Below, piece after piece: positions 36,601-45,013 of a stretch of 64,000 nucleotides of DNA. This DNA comes from Pseudomonadota bacterium (GTDB lineage: Bacteria > Pseudomonadota > Gammaproteobacteria > Steroidobacterales > Steroidobacteraceae). The stretch covers positions 1-64,000 of the forward strand of contig JAEWBG010000020.1 of assembly GCA_023391335.1 (NCBI GenBank). Direction: 5' to 3'. The stretch's first letter is position 1. The number at the start of each line of letters is the position of its first letter. The notes under the pieces were generated by a model. That model was not told the DNA's origin, searched no databases, and saw nothing but the letters and a program-made list of their open reading frames with translations. Both the position numbers and the translations under genes were made by a program.

Positions 36601-39600
36601 GCACCGCGGGCGGAACCCTCGCGAACGATTCGATCAGCGCCATCGCGTTGCCATTCAACACCGATGCAACCGGGTACACGTTTGGCGAGCTGGGCACGAC
36701 GATCAGCGGCGTCGTCTTCAAGGATGTGAATGTGAACGGCACGCATGAAGGCGGCGATGTGCCTTTGTCGGGCGTCACGATCTCGCTGCATGACGCGCTC
36801 AACAATAGTGTCGGCACTACGACGACTGCGGCGGATGGCAGTTATAGCTTCTCCGGGTTGCCAGCGGGTAACTACGTCGTCACTGAAGACCAGCCCGCGG
36901 GGTACGGCAGCAACTCTCCCGATTCGGTGTCGGTGACGCTCGCGCCCGGCGGATCAGGCACTGCGGATTTCGCGGAAATCACTTCGAGCATCGCCGGATT
37001 CGTTTGGTCCGATACCGACAACGATTCGACCCGCGATGCGGGCGAGCCTGGAATCGCCAATGTGTTGATCACGCTCACTGGAACCGATGCGGCAGGACAA
37101 ACCGTGAACCGTACTGCCCATACCGACGGTACCGGTGCTTATCTCTTCGATGACGTGCTCGGCGGCACCTACACGTTGAGCGAAACGCAGCCGACCGATT
37201 ACGCGGACGGCACCGATGTGGCAGGTAGTGTCGGCGGCACTGTTGCGAATGACTCGATTAGCAGCATCGTCTTGCCGGTGAGTACGCACGCAACCGGATA
37301 CGCGTTCGGCGAACTCGGTCAGTCGATCACCGGACATGTGTGGCTCGACAGCAATCGCGATGGTCAGCTGGCGTCGACTGAGTCGAGCATTGCGACCGTG
37401 ACCATCAATCTGCGCGACGCGGCGAATGTCATCGTCGATACGAAGATTACTGATGGCGCCGGTGTTTACGGCTTCGCGAATATTCCTGCTGGTCATTACA
37501 CAATTGAAGAAGTGCAACCGCTTGGGTACGGCAGTTCGACCCCTGACACGGTTGCGACCGATCTGGTGGCGGGCGGCACGCAGGCACCCATCGATTTCGG
37601 CGACACCGCGGGCAGCATCGCTGGGTTGGTTTACAACGACACCAACAACAACGGAATCCGCGATGCGGGTGAGCCGGCGATTCCTGCTGTTCAGATTGCA
37701 CTGAGCGGAACGGATGCCCGCGGTCTGGCGGTGAGCTTGCAAGCGGTCACCGGCATGGACGGCACGTATCGCTTCAACGATGTGGTCGGCGGCACGTACA
37801 CGCTTACGGAGACCCAACCTGCGGCGTATGGCGATGGTGTCGATGTGGCGGGCACGTCCGGCGGTACGGTTGCGAACGATGTCATCAGTGCGATTGCGCT
37901 AGGTCCGCAAGTCGATGCGACGGGCTATGCATTCGCCGAACGCGGTTTGTCGGCAACCATTAGCGGGCGCGTGTGGCGCGATACGAATCACGATCGACGC
38001 CGCGACTCCGACGAGTCGCTGCTCGCGAATTGGAGCGTGGAGCTTTATCAAGGCACGACGCTGTTGCAAACGGTGGCGACGGATGGGAACGGTGCATATC
38101 GCTTGCAAGATGTTGCACCGGGTAGCGGCTATGAAATCCGCTTCCGCGAACCGGTGAGCCATTCTGTTTATGGCGCACCTGTCACGAACGAGAGCGGCGC
38201 AAGCATTGCTCCCCGTGCTGTCGGTCCCGATAACCCGGGAGGCGGCGATCCGCGTGGCGGCACATTGACGGGCTTGTTGTTGGAGCCGAACGCGAGCATC
38301 GAACAACAAAGCTTGCCCGTCGATCCTAGCGGCGTGGTGTACGACTCCGTCAGTCGCAAAGCAATCGCGGGCGCGAGCGTCACGATCTCAGGCCCGAACG
38401 GATTCGATCCAGCGACGCAACTGCTGGGCGGCGATGCGAATGCAACGCAGGTCACGAACGAACAAGGTCTGTATCAGTTCTGGTTGTTATCGAACGCACC
38501 GGCGGGCACGTACACGATCGCGGTTACTCCGCCACCGGGGCGCTATACGCCTGGCGTTTCGGCACTCATCCCGCCGTGCTCCACCGCGTTGAACGTGGGC
38601 TCTGTGCCGGCACCCGCGGTGGTGCAGAACGCGAGTACACCTCCCGCGTCGTCAGTGCCGAATCAAGATGCATCGCAATGCCCGAGCACATCGGCGCAGT
38701 TGGCGGGCGGCGCCGAGACGACTCAGTACTACTACAGCCTCGCATTGACGCCGGGCGCTTCCGCCAACGTGATCAACAACAATCTGCCGGTGGATCCGAT
38801 TCTCGGGGGTGCGCTCGCCGTGACCAAGACGACGCCGCTGGTGAACGTGAGTCGCGGCGATTTGGTGCCGTACACGATCACGGTGACGAATACCCTCAAC
38901 GCGTTGCTGACCAACGTAGACATCCGCGACTTGTTACCCCCGGGCTTCGTATATCGCACTGGAACCGGCAGCTTGAATGGCCAAACGCTCGAGCCGCAGC
39001 GCATCGGTCGGCAGCTGACGTGGGCCGATCAGAGCTTCACGCCTCACGAGCGCAAGACATACAAGTTGATTCTCGTCGTCGGCTCGGGTGTCGGTGAAGC
39101 GGACTACGTCAATCAAGCTTTCGCACTCAACAATCTGATCGGCGCGACCATCTCGAACATCGCGACGGCTGCGGTTCGCGTCGTGCCGGATCCCGTGTTC
39201 GATTGCGGCGATCTCATCGGCAAGGTGTTCGACGATCGCAACGTCAACGGGTATCAGGATCAAGACGAGCCGGGCATAGCGAACGTTCGCCTCGCAACGT
39301 TGAATGGTGTGCTGGTTACGACCGACGCGGAAGGTCGCTATCACATCGCGTGCGCGATGATCCCTAACGAAGTGCGCGGGTCAACGTTCGTCGTGAAGCT
39401 CGATGAGCGCACGCTCCCGAGCGGCTTCCGCGTGACTACGGAAAATCCGGGCGATGTGCGACTCACGCGCGGCAAGCTCGCGAAACTCAACTTCGGCGCG
39501 ACGATTCATCGCGTGATTCGCATCGAACTCGACGATGCGGCGTTCGAGCCCAAGAAGCCGGAGCTGCGCAGGCAATGGCGCGATCGCTTGCGCGAACTCA

Positions 39601-39776
39601 ATGGCACGTTGGCGGAGAAGCCCTCGGTGGTGCGCATCGCGTATCCCACGAGTGCGGACGCGCGGCTACACAAGCAGCGCAAGAAATGGGTCATCGAACA
39701 ATTGCGAGAGCAGTGGAGCACGTTGAATCGCGGCTACCCGCTTGAGATCGAAGATGAGGCGGGGGCACGGAAATGA
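30678..39776 (+). CDS. Giant DUF11 / SdrD-B-like repeat surface protein, ~3,032 aa
   Basis: A signal peptide (residues ~1-33, ends AHA-DP) indicates export. Residues ~35-1,120 are about eight DUF11-type domains, each with (D/V)(L/V)Q(I/V)TK and N(N/T)GP motifs. Residues ~1,125-2,500 are thirteen SdrD-B-like domains, each opening with GxVxxDxNxNGxxDxxE, a loop that in staphylococcal SdrD binds calcium. Next come a carboxypeptidase-regulatory-like domain (near 38331), one more DUF11 domain (near 38812), a last SdrD-B-like domain (near 39211) and a basic tail of ~90 residues. The frame is open back to 30540, but ATG 30678, with AGAAGG 11 nt upstream, gives a normal signal peptide. The stop overlaps the next gene by 4 nt. 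A structural surface role is likely; no enzymatic domain is visible. Confidence 0.87.
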   Translation: MYKQETRSGSSVRRIARWVLASLCALSSVAHADPIIKLLTFQDTPDPVAATQQLTYQLQVSNTSFVSSADGVALTVPIPSGATFVSVSDVACSYSAPNVQCSFGTIPASTNKLVSIVLNVTAAGGATLSSTAVASSTTVGESDSSITQTTSVTAGTDLQLQMTGSPDPVTAGGNVTYSLTASNLGPDTASSLSIVDTLPPNTSYVSSSGTGWSCSAAGSTVTCSRSGTLANAANTSLSIVAKVNSSISGNITNSATLSAATPDGIASNNTTTASVAVAAGADVQITKSVSPSPVIGNAATTFTLQPRNTGPDAATSVVISDTLPNGFTGINASGANYTCSVDQPTRTVTCTRATLPVGATDNISVTTTAPDDLVVPPGGMASSNTASITSAVADPNSGNNNGTVNFTIQRDGSDLSITKTKSPNPVASGGTLTSVMTVRNNGPRALIGSDTITITDTLPVGEDYAGAASFTNNGWNCTFAAPVFSCTHAGPLALNANSATLTLTTTATDPTSLTNQACASVTGSQIDPNGTNDCTSATSSSTAAHADLQITKSQDLATVTNADNTLTYTLTIKNNGPQDSANVVVTDAIPMRTTLAGGTVISANAGVGDKGSTGSCSVSAATVTCNYASLLYETGAPANSAETATITITVTRPMADGSFTNTATINSTAVGDQDRSNNSSAVNTTVAPVADVQVTSKTVTPTSVRAGVDATYVISIKNNGPSTASGVTLDDEFFPAGGDTGYSIQSVTPSAGSCSPFDALNNLISCSIGSMAANNVQSVTVVARPKWMGSPPSPRTLSNTATIASSTADSNAGNNSKSATLTITPAQVDLIANITDVESFAGVSFDPLGYDGITTSNNVLTYRSTVTNSGPSQATGIVFTNTYTPPAGRQVTFLCDSSSQYSCTGGSVCSVSGSSTVTGPSTLVVNCNATDLDSGASYSRYLRYSIDTAPAAAGDSYSNALTVTSNESDSNSGNNSASEPTAVRAKADIQVSSKTALIASPPLQYGQTFQWQIKVLNGGPGTAYDTVLTDTLPTNMELVLPFSYSVSPGSGTCTNTGATQISCSLGDIAAGGADEQTVVVDVFLRKPASAPYPTNYSNTASVTTFSVDPDASNNSNTGAVSLVKSSIAGRVYRDHNNNGVIDAGENGVSGVTLTLTGHDVFNNSVSRSATSDASGNYLIDNLEQADATGYTLTESQPSAYSDGLEAVGTAATGTLPGGTKNDTVGSNTITAIVLDKDQVATGYNFGELKLNTLSGTVFADVNNDGTKQGSEPGIASVTITLTGTDARGAVVNTNTTTNASGAYSFSSVLPGTYQIAETQPTTYVDGTDTLGTLSGTKTNDTFSAIAVTDTNGTGYNFGERPGTLSGQVWRDTNRNATLDGGELGIGTVAIALTGNDALGATVTRNTNTNASGSYSFVDLPQGTFTVTETQPTGFGSSTPNTIAGISLAAGGTATGNDFGDSTSRLSGTVFFDRNANGANDGTDSAIAGVSIALTGTNAQSIAVNLSTTTDASGNFAFDDLLTPNAGGYTLTETQPTAYSSGQITAGGSGGTVTQASNTVGAIALSGGVASTGYLFAELGTVISGTVYRDADRNGTQNGSDVGIANVTVELRDAGNASIATTSTNGSGAYSFPPQPAGTYSVIETQPTAYQSGPENASNTVAVVLVAGTPSTVNFGESAGSFTGTVFLDGNHDGVQDGGEIGLPGVSVALTGTDVDAAAVNRTATTNASGVYTFNDVLAGTYTITETQPAVFGDGLDVLGAGNVGGTAANDVYSAISLTAGTQASGYNFAEEGSAVTGVVFRDANRDGTQQGSDIGLNNVTITLRDNSNVVIGTTTTAADGSYLFGGVPSGNYTVTETQPAGYGSAALSPDVVNIAVPAGGAATAHFADTVSTIAGAVFIDLDNDGVRDAGEAGIAAINIALTGIDAAGNAVNRTAATDASGNFIFTNVLTPNGGGYTLSEPVQPAAFADGQDAVGTAGGTLANDSISAIALPFNTDATGYTFGELGTTISGVVFKDVNVNGTHEGGDVPLSGVTISLHDALNNSVGTTTTAADGSYSFSGLPAGNYVVTEDQPAGYGSNSPDSVSVTLAPGGSGTADFAEITSSIAGFVWSDTDNDSTRDAGEPGIANVLITLTGTDAAGQTVNRTAHTDGTGAYLFDDVLGGTYTLSETQPTDYADGTDVAGSVGGTVANDSISSIVLPVSTHATGYAFGELGQSITGHVWLDSNRDGQLASTESSIATVTINLRDAANVIVDTKITDGAGVYGFANIPAGHYTIEEVQPLGYGSSTPDTVATDLVAGGTQAPIDFGDTAGSIAGLVYNDTNNNGIRDAGEPAIPAVQIALSGTDARGLAVSLQAVTGMDGTYRFNDVVGGTYTLTETQPAAYGDGVDVAGTSGGTVANDVISAIALGPQVDATGYAFAERGLSATISGRVWRDTNHDRRRDSDESLLANWSVELYQGTTLLQTVATDGNGAYRLQDVAPGSGYEIRFREPVSHSVYGAPVTNESGASIAPRAVGPDNPGGGDPRGGTLTGLLLEPNASIEQQSLPVDPSGVVYDSVSRKAIAGASVTISGPNGFDPATQLLGGDANATQVTNEQGLYQFWLLSNAPAGTYTIAVTPPPGRYTPGVSALIPPCSTALNVGSVPAPAVVQNASTPPASSVPNQDASQCPSTSAQLAGGAETTQYYYSLALTPGASANVINNNLPVDPILGGALAVTKTTPLVNVSRGDLVPYTITVTNTLNALLTNVDIRDLLPPGFVYRTGTGSLNGQTLEPQRIGRQLTWADQSFTPHERKTYKLILVVGSGVGEADYVNQAFALNNLIGATISNIATAAVRVVPDPVFDCGDLIGKVFDDRNVNGYQDQDEPGIANVRLATLNGVLVTTDAEGRYHIACAMIPNEVRGSTFVVKLDERTLPSGFRVTTENPGDVRLTRGKLAKLNFGATIHRVIRIELDDAAFEPKKPELRRQWRDRLRELNGTLAEKPSVVRIAYPTSADARLHKQRKKWVIEQLREQWSTLNRGYPLEIEDEAGARK
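34765..38150 (+). repeat. Alternating short/long SdrD-B domain superrepeat
   Basis: Eleven consecutive domains alternate strictly between a short form (~290-305 bp; LRDA-like strand, GYGSSTPD motif) and a long form (~335-350 bp; ALTGTDA strand, DGxDVxG..GGTxxND motif, TGYxFGELG end). Units start near 34765 S, 35068 L, 35418 S, 35715 L, 36057 S, 36351 L, 36700 S, 36990 L, 37324 S, 37614 L and 37956 S. The true repeating unit is therefore a two-domain block of ~630-650 bp. Confidence 0.85.
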
Positions 39777-42700
39777 AGGGGCGCATTCTTATGAGAGCTG
39801 GGAAGCCGACTCGTGCCACAAGTCATTCCCAAAAACGCCGCAAGTACTTCCGTGTAGGCTCCGACAAAAACTTCAATGTTTTTGACGGTTTTGGAAATGA
39901 CTTCTGGCCCAAGTCGACGAAGAGCAGCGTTGTGCCTGGTCGTGGCACGCGGCTTCTTAAAGCGGCGATTGCAGCGGTGCTGTTTGGTTTGGGCGCGGCG
40001 AATGCGCAGGGGGAGGAGAGCGGCTTCGTTCGTGGCAGAGTGACCGATGACGGTACGCAGACGGTCGTCGCCCCGGGGCACAACGAGGAGTTCAACACGC
40101 CCTTGGAGGGGTTGTGGGGCCACTCCGATGTGTTGACGCGAGACGTAAAGAAAATGCGCGAAAACGCCGCAACGTTGCCGCGCACGCAAGTCAGCAAAAG
40201 CGAAACGCTGTCCGATGCGGATTTAGGAGCGCTGTTCGAATCGGGTCGCGACGAACTGCTGGCAGGCTCGCGTGCACAGCTTGATCGCATCGCGGGTGAG
40301 CTTGCGGACAAGCAGCATCTGCGATTCTTGATCGTCGGGCATGCGGATACACAGCGATTGAGTCCAAGGACGAGGGCGATCTTCAGAGACAATCAAGGAT
40401 TGTCGGAGGCACGGGCATTTCAGGTCGCGCAGTACTTGCGCGCGAAGCTGCACTTGCCTGCCGAGGCATTCACTATTCGCGGCGAGGGAGATCGTGTCCC
40501 GGTCGCGGACAACGCAACGCCTCAAGGGATGGCGAAGAATCGACGCGTCGAAGTGCAGGTGTGGTTCGATCAAACCGAGGCGACGACGGCGCAAGCACCG
40601 GCGCCGAGCTTGGCGAGCTCTTGCTACACGCAAGATGTGACGTCGACAAATCAGCCGATGCGCATTTCGGTGGACGGGCAGCCCGTCGATGCGACGGCGC
40701 CGTCGGAAGCCGATCATCAGCGTTGCGTGGATGTCGCGACGGATCGGCATCACATTCAAATTCAGTTCGATCCGCTCAACACCGATGCCGCATTGAACGT
40801 GTGGGCATGGCCCAGCGAAGTGGTGCCTGGACAGCCGGTCGAGTTCCACACGTATAGCAACTACGTTCACTGGATTCGCAACGCCGAAGTGCGATTGTTT
40901 GCGCCGGGCCAGGATCCCCGTGAAAAGCCAATTCGCGTTGTGCCTGTGAAGATCGGTAGCAGCATCGCTTGGACGCCGGATCGCACGATTCCAACGGACT
41001 CGTTGTTCTTGCTGCGCGTCTACGACGAGAGAGGCCGCTTCGATGAAACGGCACTCAAGCCGTTGACGATCGTCGATCGTGCCCGCCCGCTGGGAGACGA
41101 AGAGTCGGCGCAGCGCGAGCGCCTAACCGGTTACGGTGAAAACAGCTTGCGTGTGCGGAATATCCAAGCGATCGGCGGTAGCGTCACCGTCAGCGGAAGC
41201 GATGTTGCCAATGGCGATGTCGTCACGGCATTGGGAGCGCAGGTGCCCGTCGACGCACACGGCCGATTCGTCACGCGCCAGCTTCTTCCCGCCGGCACGC
41301 ATACGGTCGAAGTCGAGACGCGTGCTGCAGACGGTGACTTCACTCGCTACTCGCGCAATCTCACCGTTGCGGGAGACACGTTCTTCTATGTGACGCTAGG
41401 TGAGTTGACCGCCGCCAAGAATCACACGACCGGTCCGGCTGAACTCGTCACGCAAGACTCGGATACATATCAGCACGAAAGTCCGGTTACCGGGCGCGGT
41501 GCGTTCTATGTGAAGGGCAAGATCAAACAGGACTATCTGCTGACAGCCAGCGCGGATACCCGCGAACGGCCCATCGAAGATCTGTTCAGTAACTTTACGT
41601 CGAAGGACCCGCGGTTCTTGCTGGAGCGCATCGATGCCGAACGTGCCTATCCGGTATACGGCGATGACAGCACGAGCGAATGGGATGCGCCGACTAACGG
41701 ACGCTTCTACGCTCGCATCGAGCATCGCGATTCGCGCGCGATGTGGGGTAATTTCCAAAGCTCGTGGACCGGTCTCGAACTCAACCAGTTCAGCCGCTCG
41801 CTCTATGGCGCGGACCTGTTATTGAAGAGCGATGCCGCCACGAGTTTCGGCGAGCGCCGCTTCACGAACGACGCGTTTGCAGCCGAGCCGGGTACGCTGA
41901 ACTCGCGCGAGGAATTTCGCGGTACCGGCGGCTCGCTCTACTACTTGCATCGTCAAGACATCACACGAGGTTCTGAACGCCTGTGGATCGAAGTGCGGGA
42001 TGCGACTTCCGGGATCGCGCTGCAACGAACGCAACTCATCCCGGGTCAAGACTACGACATGAGCTACCTGCAGGGACGCATTCTGCTGCGCGCGCCCTTG
42101 TCGTCCGAGGCGGACTCGAGCTCGCTCGTGCAGTTGGGAAGTTTGAGCGGCAATCCAGCGTATCTCGTGGCTACATATGAATACACGCCCGGTTTGAATG
42201 AAACGGACAGCAACGTTTACGGATTGCGCAATAGCACGTGGTTGAATGACTACGTACGTGTCGGCGTGAGCGGATGTCGACAAGGCGACACTGCCGATCG
42301 TCAAACGCTCGGCGGAATCGACGCGACACTGCGCTATCGACCGGCGACCTACTTGGATCTCGAGTTCGCCCGGTCCGATGGTGCCGCTTCGGACCTCACC
42401 TCGATCGACGGCGGCTTCGGCTTCAATCAGAACAGCACGGCGGATGCTCGTGCGGAGGCCAGTCGCGTACAAGGTGTATTCGACCTGTCCGAGATTTGGA
42501 GCGAAGCGCGTGGGCGCGGCAGTGCGTACTGGCAAAACCGAGAAGCTGGGTTTTCCGGTGCGGGCGCGCTGGCCTCAGGGCAACGGATCGAACAGAAAGG
42601 CGCCGCATTCAGTGCGCCCGTGAGCGAACGTGTTTCCGTCGATGTGAAGGCCGATGAGCGCGATGCGCAAGTGCAGAGCGTCCAAGCTCAAGAAGCCGCG

Positions 42701-44164
42701 ATGCACATTCAGATCAATGAACGATGGGCTGCGAGTGTCGGCGGACGCCGCGACGATCGCGACAACGCCGCTGCGAATGCGAGCTCGCTGTTGTCGCAGA
42801 ACGGCGTGCGCACCGATGGCATCTTGCGCGTCGACTACAAGCCAGTCGCTAAAGCGACTGAAGCGACCGCGACCAGCAGTGCTGCGGCCGCGGCGCTACA
42901 AAACAACTCTGTCGGATTCGACGTGACGCGCTCGACGGTTCCCTCCGATGCGGCGGCGGAAAGTGAAACGCGGCCGGCAGCATGGCAAGCCTATTCGTAC
43001 GTGCAGCAAACGCTCGAGCGCGATGGCGATCGGGACCGCAACGATCGCGTCGGCGTGGGTTTGGAAAAGCAAATCAACGATCGCTTCCGTTTGGGCGGCG
43101 AGATCTCCGATGGCAGCGGCGGCGTCGGCGGCAAGCTGACAGGCGACTATCGTGTGAACGACCGTTCCAACGTCTATCTTGGCCATTCGACGCAAACCGA
43201 GCGGCCCGATTCGAACTATCGCGGGCGCTTCGGCAATACGGTGCTCGGCAGCCGCGTGAAGCTGAGCGATCAGGTCAGCGTGTATGACGAAGCGCGTGCG
43301 GCACGAGGTGCCGGACCACAAAGTCTCACGAATGCGTTCGGCGTCGATCTCGCTCCCAACGACCGCTGGACGTACGGGCTGAAGTTCGAAGCCGGGACGG
43401 TGAGCGATCCGCTCGCGGGCGACTTGAAACGCCGTGCAGCCGGAGCGGGCGTGGCTTACAAGTTCGACGATGTGAAATTCACGTCGAACTTGGAATACCG
43501 TCACGAAGATGGCATCGCGGGTGAACGCGACACCTGGCTTGGCCGCAACACCGCGGGCTATCAAGTTACGCCTGAATGGCGCCTCGTCGGAAAGGTCAAC
43601 TTCTCCTACAGCGACGCATCGCAGGGCAACTTCTACGACGGCGACTTCATCGACGCGTCCGTAGGCGGTGCATTCCGTCCCACGAGCAACGATCGCTGGA
43701 ACACGCTGATTCAATATCGCTACTACTACACGTTGCCGTCGCCCGGCCAGGTGAATGTCAGCGACGACTTACTCGATTACGCGCAACGCAGTTTTGTCGT
43801 GTCGATCGACACGATCTATGACGTCCTGCCGTGGCTCTCCTTTGGCACTAAGTTCGCGCAGCGCACCGGCGAGCTGCGTAACACACGCCTTGGCGGTGAG
43901 TGGTACTCGAGCCGCGCCGAGCTTGCGATCTTCCGCACGGATCTTCACTTCATCCGCGAGTGGGATGCGCTGGTGGAAGGCCGACGATTGACTGTGGCCG
44001 AGGCAGAAGATTCTCGTGCTGGCATTCTCGCCGCGATCTATCGCCACATCGGCAAACATGCAAAGCTCGGTGCCGGATACAACTTCACCGATTTCTCGGA
44101 TGACCTGACCGATTTGTCGTATCGCAGCCAGGGACCGTTTGTGAATTTGATGACGACGTTCTGA
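39773..44164 (+). CDS. OmpA-domain outer-membrane beta-barrel protein, ~1,463 aa
   Basis: Overlaps the giant repeat protein by 4 nt (ATGA), so the two are probably translated together. A signal-like core lies unusually deep (residues ~60-79, ends ANA-QG). A later start (ATG 39791 with AAGGGG upstream, or a GTG near 39930) would shorten the leader. Residues ~143-268 are an OmpA-C-type peptidoglycan-binding domain (LRFLIVGHADTQ and KNRRVEVQVW motifs). The middle has beta-sandwich segments. From about residue 600 onward, the pattern YPVYGDDST, GTGGSLYYL and alternating aromatic strands ending in VNLMTTF indicates a large outer-membrane barrel. OmpA at the N-terminal side of a barrel is unusual. 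Likely role: anchoring or exporting the preceding repeat protein (inference from coupling). Confidence 0.82.
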   Translation: MKGRILMRAGKPTRATSHSQKRRKYFRVGSDKNFNVFDGFGNDFWPKSTKSSVVPGRGTRLLKAAIAAVLFGLGAANAQGEESGFVRGRVTDDGTQTVVAPGHNEEFNTPLEGLWGHSDVLTRDVKKMRENAATLPRTQVSKSETLSDADLGALFESGRDELLAGSRAQLDRIAGELADKQHLRFLIVGHADTQRLSPRTRAIFRDNQGLSEARAFQVAQYLRAKLHLPAEAFTIRGEGDRVPVADNATPQGMAKNRRVEVQVWFDQTEATTAQAPAPSLASSCYTQDVTSTNQPMRISVDGQPVDATAPSEADHQRCVDVATDRHHIQIQFDPLNTDAALNVWAWPSEVVPGQPVEFHTYSNYVHWIRNAEVRLFAPGQDPREKPIRVVPVKIGSSIAWTPDRTIPTDSLFLLRVYDERGRFDETALKPLTIVDRARPLGDEESAQRERLTGYGENSLRVRNIQAIGGSVTVSGSDVANGDVVTALGAQVPVDAHGRFVTRQLLPAGTHTVEVETRAADGDFTRYSRNLTVAGDTFFYVTLGELTAAKNHTTGPAELVTQDSDTYQHESPVTGRGAFYVKGKIKQDYLLTASADTRERPIEDLFSNFTSKDPRFLLERIDAERAYPVYGDDSTSEWDAPTNGRFYARIEHRDSRAMWGNFQSSWTGLELNQFSRSLYGADLLLKSDAATSFGERRFTNDAFAAEPGTLNSREEFRGTGGSLYYLHRQDITRGSERLWIEVRDATSGIALQRTQLIPGQDYDMSYLQGRILLRAPLSSEADSSSLVQLGSLSGNPAYLVATYEYTPGLNETDSNVYGLRNSTWLNDYVRVGVSGCRQGDTADRQTLGGIDATLRYRPATYLDLEFARSDGAASDLTSIDGGFGFNQNSTADARAEASRVQGVFDLSEIWSEARGRGSAYWQNREAGFSGAGALASGQRIEQKGAAFSAPVSERVSVDVKADERDAQVQSVQAQEAAMHIQINERWAASVGGRRDDRDNAAANASSLLSQNGVRTDGILRVDYKPVAKATEATATSSAAAAALQNNSVGFDVTRSTVPSDAAAESETRPAAWQAYSYVQQTLERDGDRDRNDRVGVGLEKQINDRFRLGGEISDGSGGVGGKLTGDYRVNDRSNVYLGHSTQTERPDSNYRGRFGNTVLGSRVKLSDQVSVYDEARAARGAGPQSLTNAFGVDLAPNDRWTYGLKFEAGTVSDPLAGDLKRRAAGAGVAYKFDDVKFTSNLEYRHEDGIAGERDTWLGRNTAGYQVTPEWRLVGKVNFSYSDASQGNFYDGDFIDASVGGAFRPTSNDRWNTLIQYRYYYTLPSPGQVNVSDDLLDYAQRSFVVSIDTIYDVLPWLSFGTKFAQRTGELRNTRLGGEWYSSRAELAIFRTDLHFIREWDALVEGRRLTVAEAEDSRAGILAAIYRHIGKHAKLGAGYNFTDFSDDLTDLSYRSQGPFVNLMTTF

Positions 44165-44169
44165 AATAA

Positions 44170-44340
44170 GTGATGGAGTGATGAAGTGAAGGCGCTTTGC
44201 GTGTGAAAGGCGTAGTCCTACACCTTGCGAATGCATCGCCCGCCTCACTAGGCCTTCTGGTGTGTGGTAGCTCGCTTCGCTACGACCTTCACGCGTCAGG
44301 TTTCGCGCGAGCTCGGCTCGCTCTCACTTCCTCACTGCGC
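44170..44340. repeat. Octamer-word foldback after the barrel gene
   Basis: An 8-nt array (about three copies of AGTGATGG/AGTGAAGG) at 44170-44192 faces a partly complementary CTCACTTC/CTCACTGC array near 44319-44336. The loop contains small hairpins such as GGTAGCTCGCTTCGCTACGACC. It sits directly after the stop at 44164 and could terminate transcription of the surface-protein block. No gene is seen in 44165-44446. Confidence 0.5.
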
Positions 44341-44405
44341 TGCGCTTTGGCATCCCTCTTGCTACTCCCACATATAAGGTGCAATCCATGCGCCAGAAGT
44401 TTGAC

Positions 44406-44432
44406 GATCGCCGCAAGAATGTGACGGCGATC
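44406..44432 (+). promoter_or_regulatory. Leader hairpin before the DUF2802 gene
   Basis: A perfect 8-bp stem (GATCGCCG / CGGCGATC) with an 11-nt loop ends two bases before the AGGAG ribosome binding site of the gene at 44447. It could modulate translation or be a protein-binding site. Confidence 0.4.
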
Positions 44433-44446
44433 ACAGGAGTCGCTCC

Positions 44447-45007
44447 ATGTTCGAGATTCTGCCGAATCCTTCGCTCGAAACGGTGCTGATTGCGATCCGC
44501 GGAATGGTGCTCATCGGCGCCATCTGGGTGTTCGCGATGGCCTTCACTCGCTGGCGGCGCAACGACGAGCGGGCAACGCAAGCTTTGCATGCCCAACTCG
44601 AACGCGCGTTCAATGAGCTGCGAAGTTTGAATGAGACGGTCAGCGTCATGAGTGCGCGGCTCGATGCGTTCAGCGAACGCGCTGACGTCGAGCCAAAGGC
44701 ATTGCCGCCTGCGACGTTGAACGCCCAGCGTGGTTATGACGTCGCGACTCGCTTAGCGAAACAAGGCGCAAGCGTCGAAGATTTGGTGGCGAACTGCGGC
44801 ATCACTCGACACGAAGCCGAATTGCTCACTCGCCTTCATGGCTCGAAAGCGCGCAACACGCCATCGCCATCCTGGCAACGCGCTGCGGCGAAGAGTGAAG
44901 CACCAGCCCAAGTGCAATGGCCAGTTCAGCAGCGCGAGGAAGCGCCGCCGGCACCAGTGCAGAAGGGTGGACGCAAGCGTGGGTCGTTGGTTTCGGTGGT
45001 GGGATAA
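44447..45007 (+). CDS. DUF2802 membrane-anchored protein, motility-associated
   Basis: Protein of 186 residues: one N-terminal membrane helix (~15-33), a coiled coil (~38-75), then a DUF2802 domain (~92-132) with the motif VATRLAKQGASVEDLVANCGI...EAELLTRLHG, which resembles a helix-turn-helix fold. The C-terminal 50 residues are Pro/Ala/Gln-rich. DUF2802 genes commonly lie beside cheW and flhB-like genes in gammaproteobacteria, and here a FlhB-like and a FliK-like gene face it. Its molecular role is not known to me. AGGAG lies 7 nt before the ATG. Confidence 0.78.
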   Translation: MFEILPNPSLETVLIAIRGMVLIGAIWVFAMAFTRWRRNDERATQALHAQLERAFNELRSLNETVSVMSARLDAFSERADVEPKALPPATLNAQRGYDVATRLAKQGASVEDLVANCGITRHEAELLTRLHGSKARNTPSPSWQRAAAKSEAPAQVQWPVQQREEAPPAPVQKGGRKRGSLVSVVG

Positions 45008-45013
45008 GGCCTG

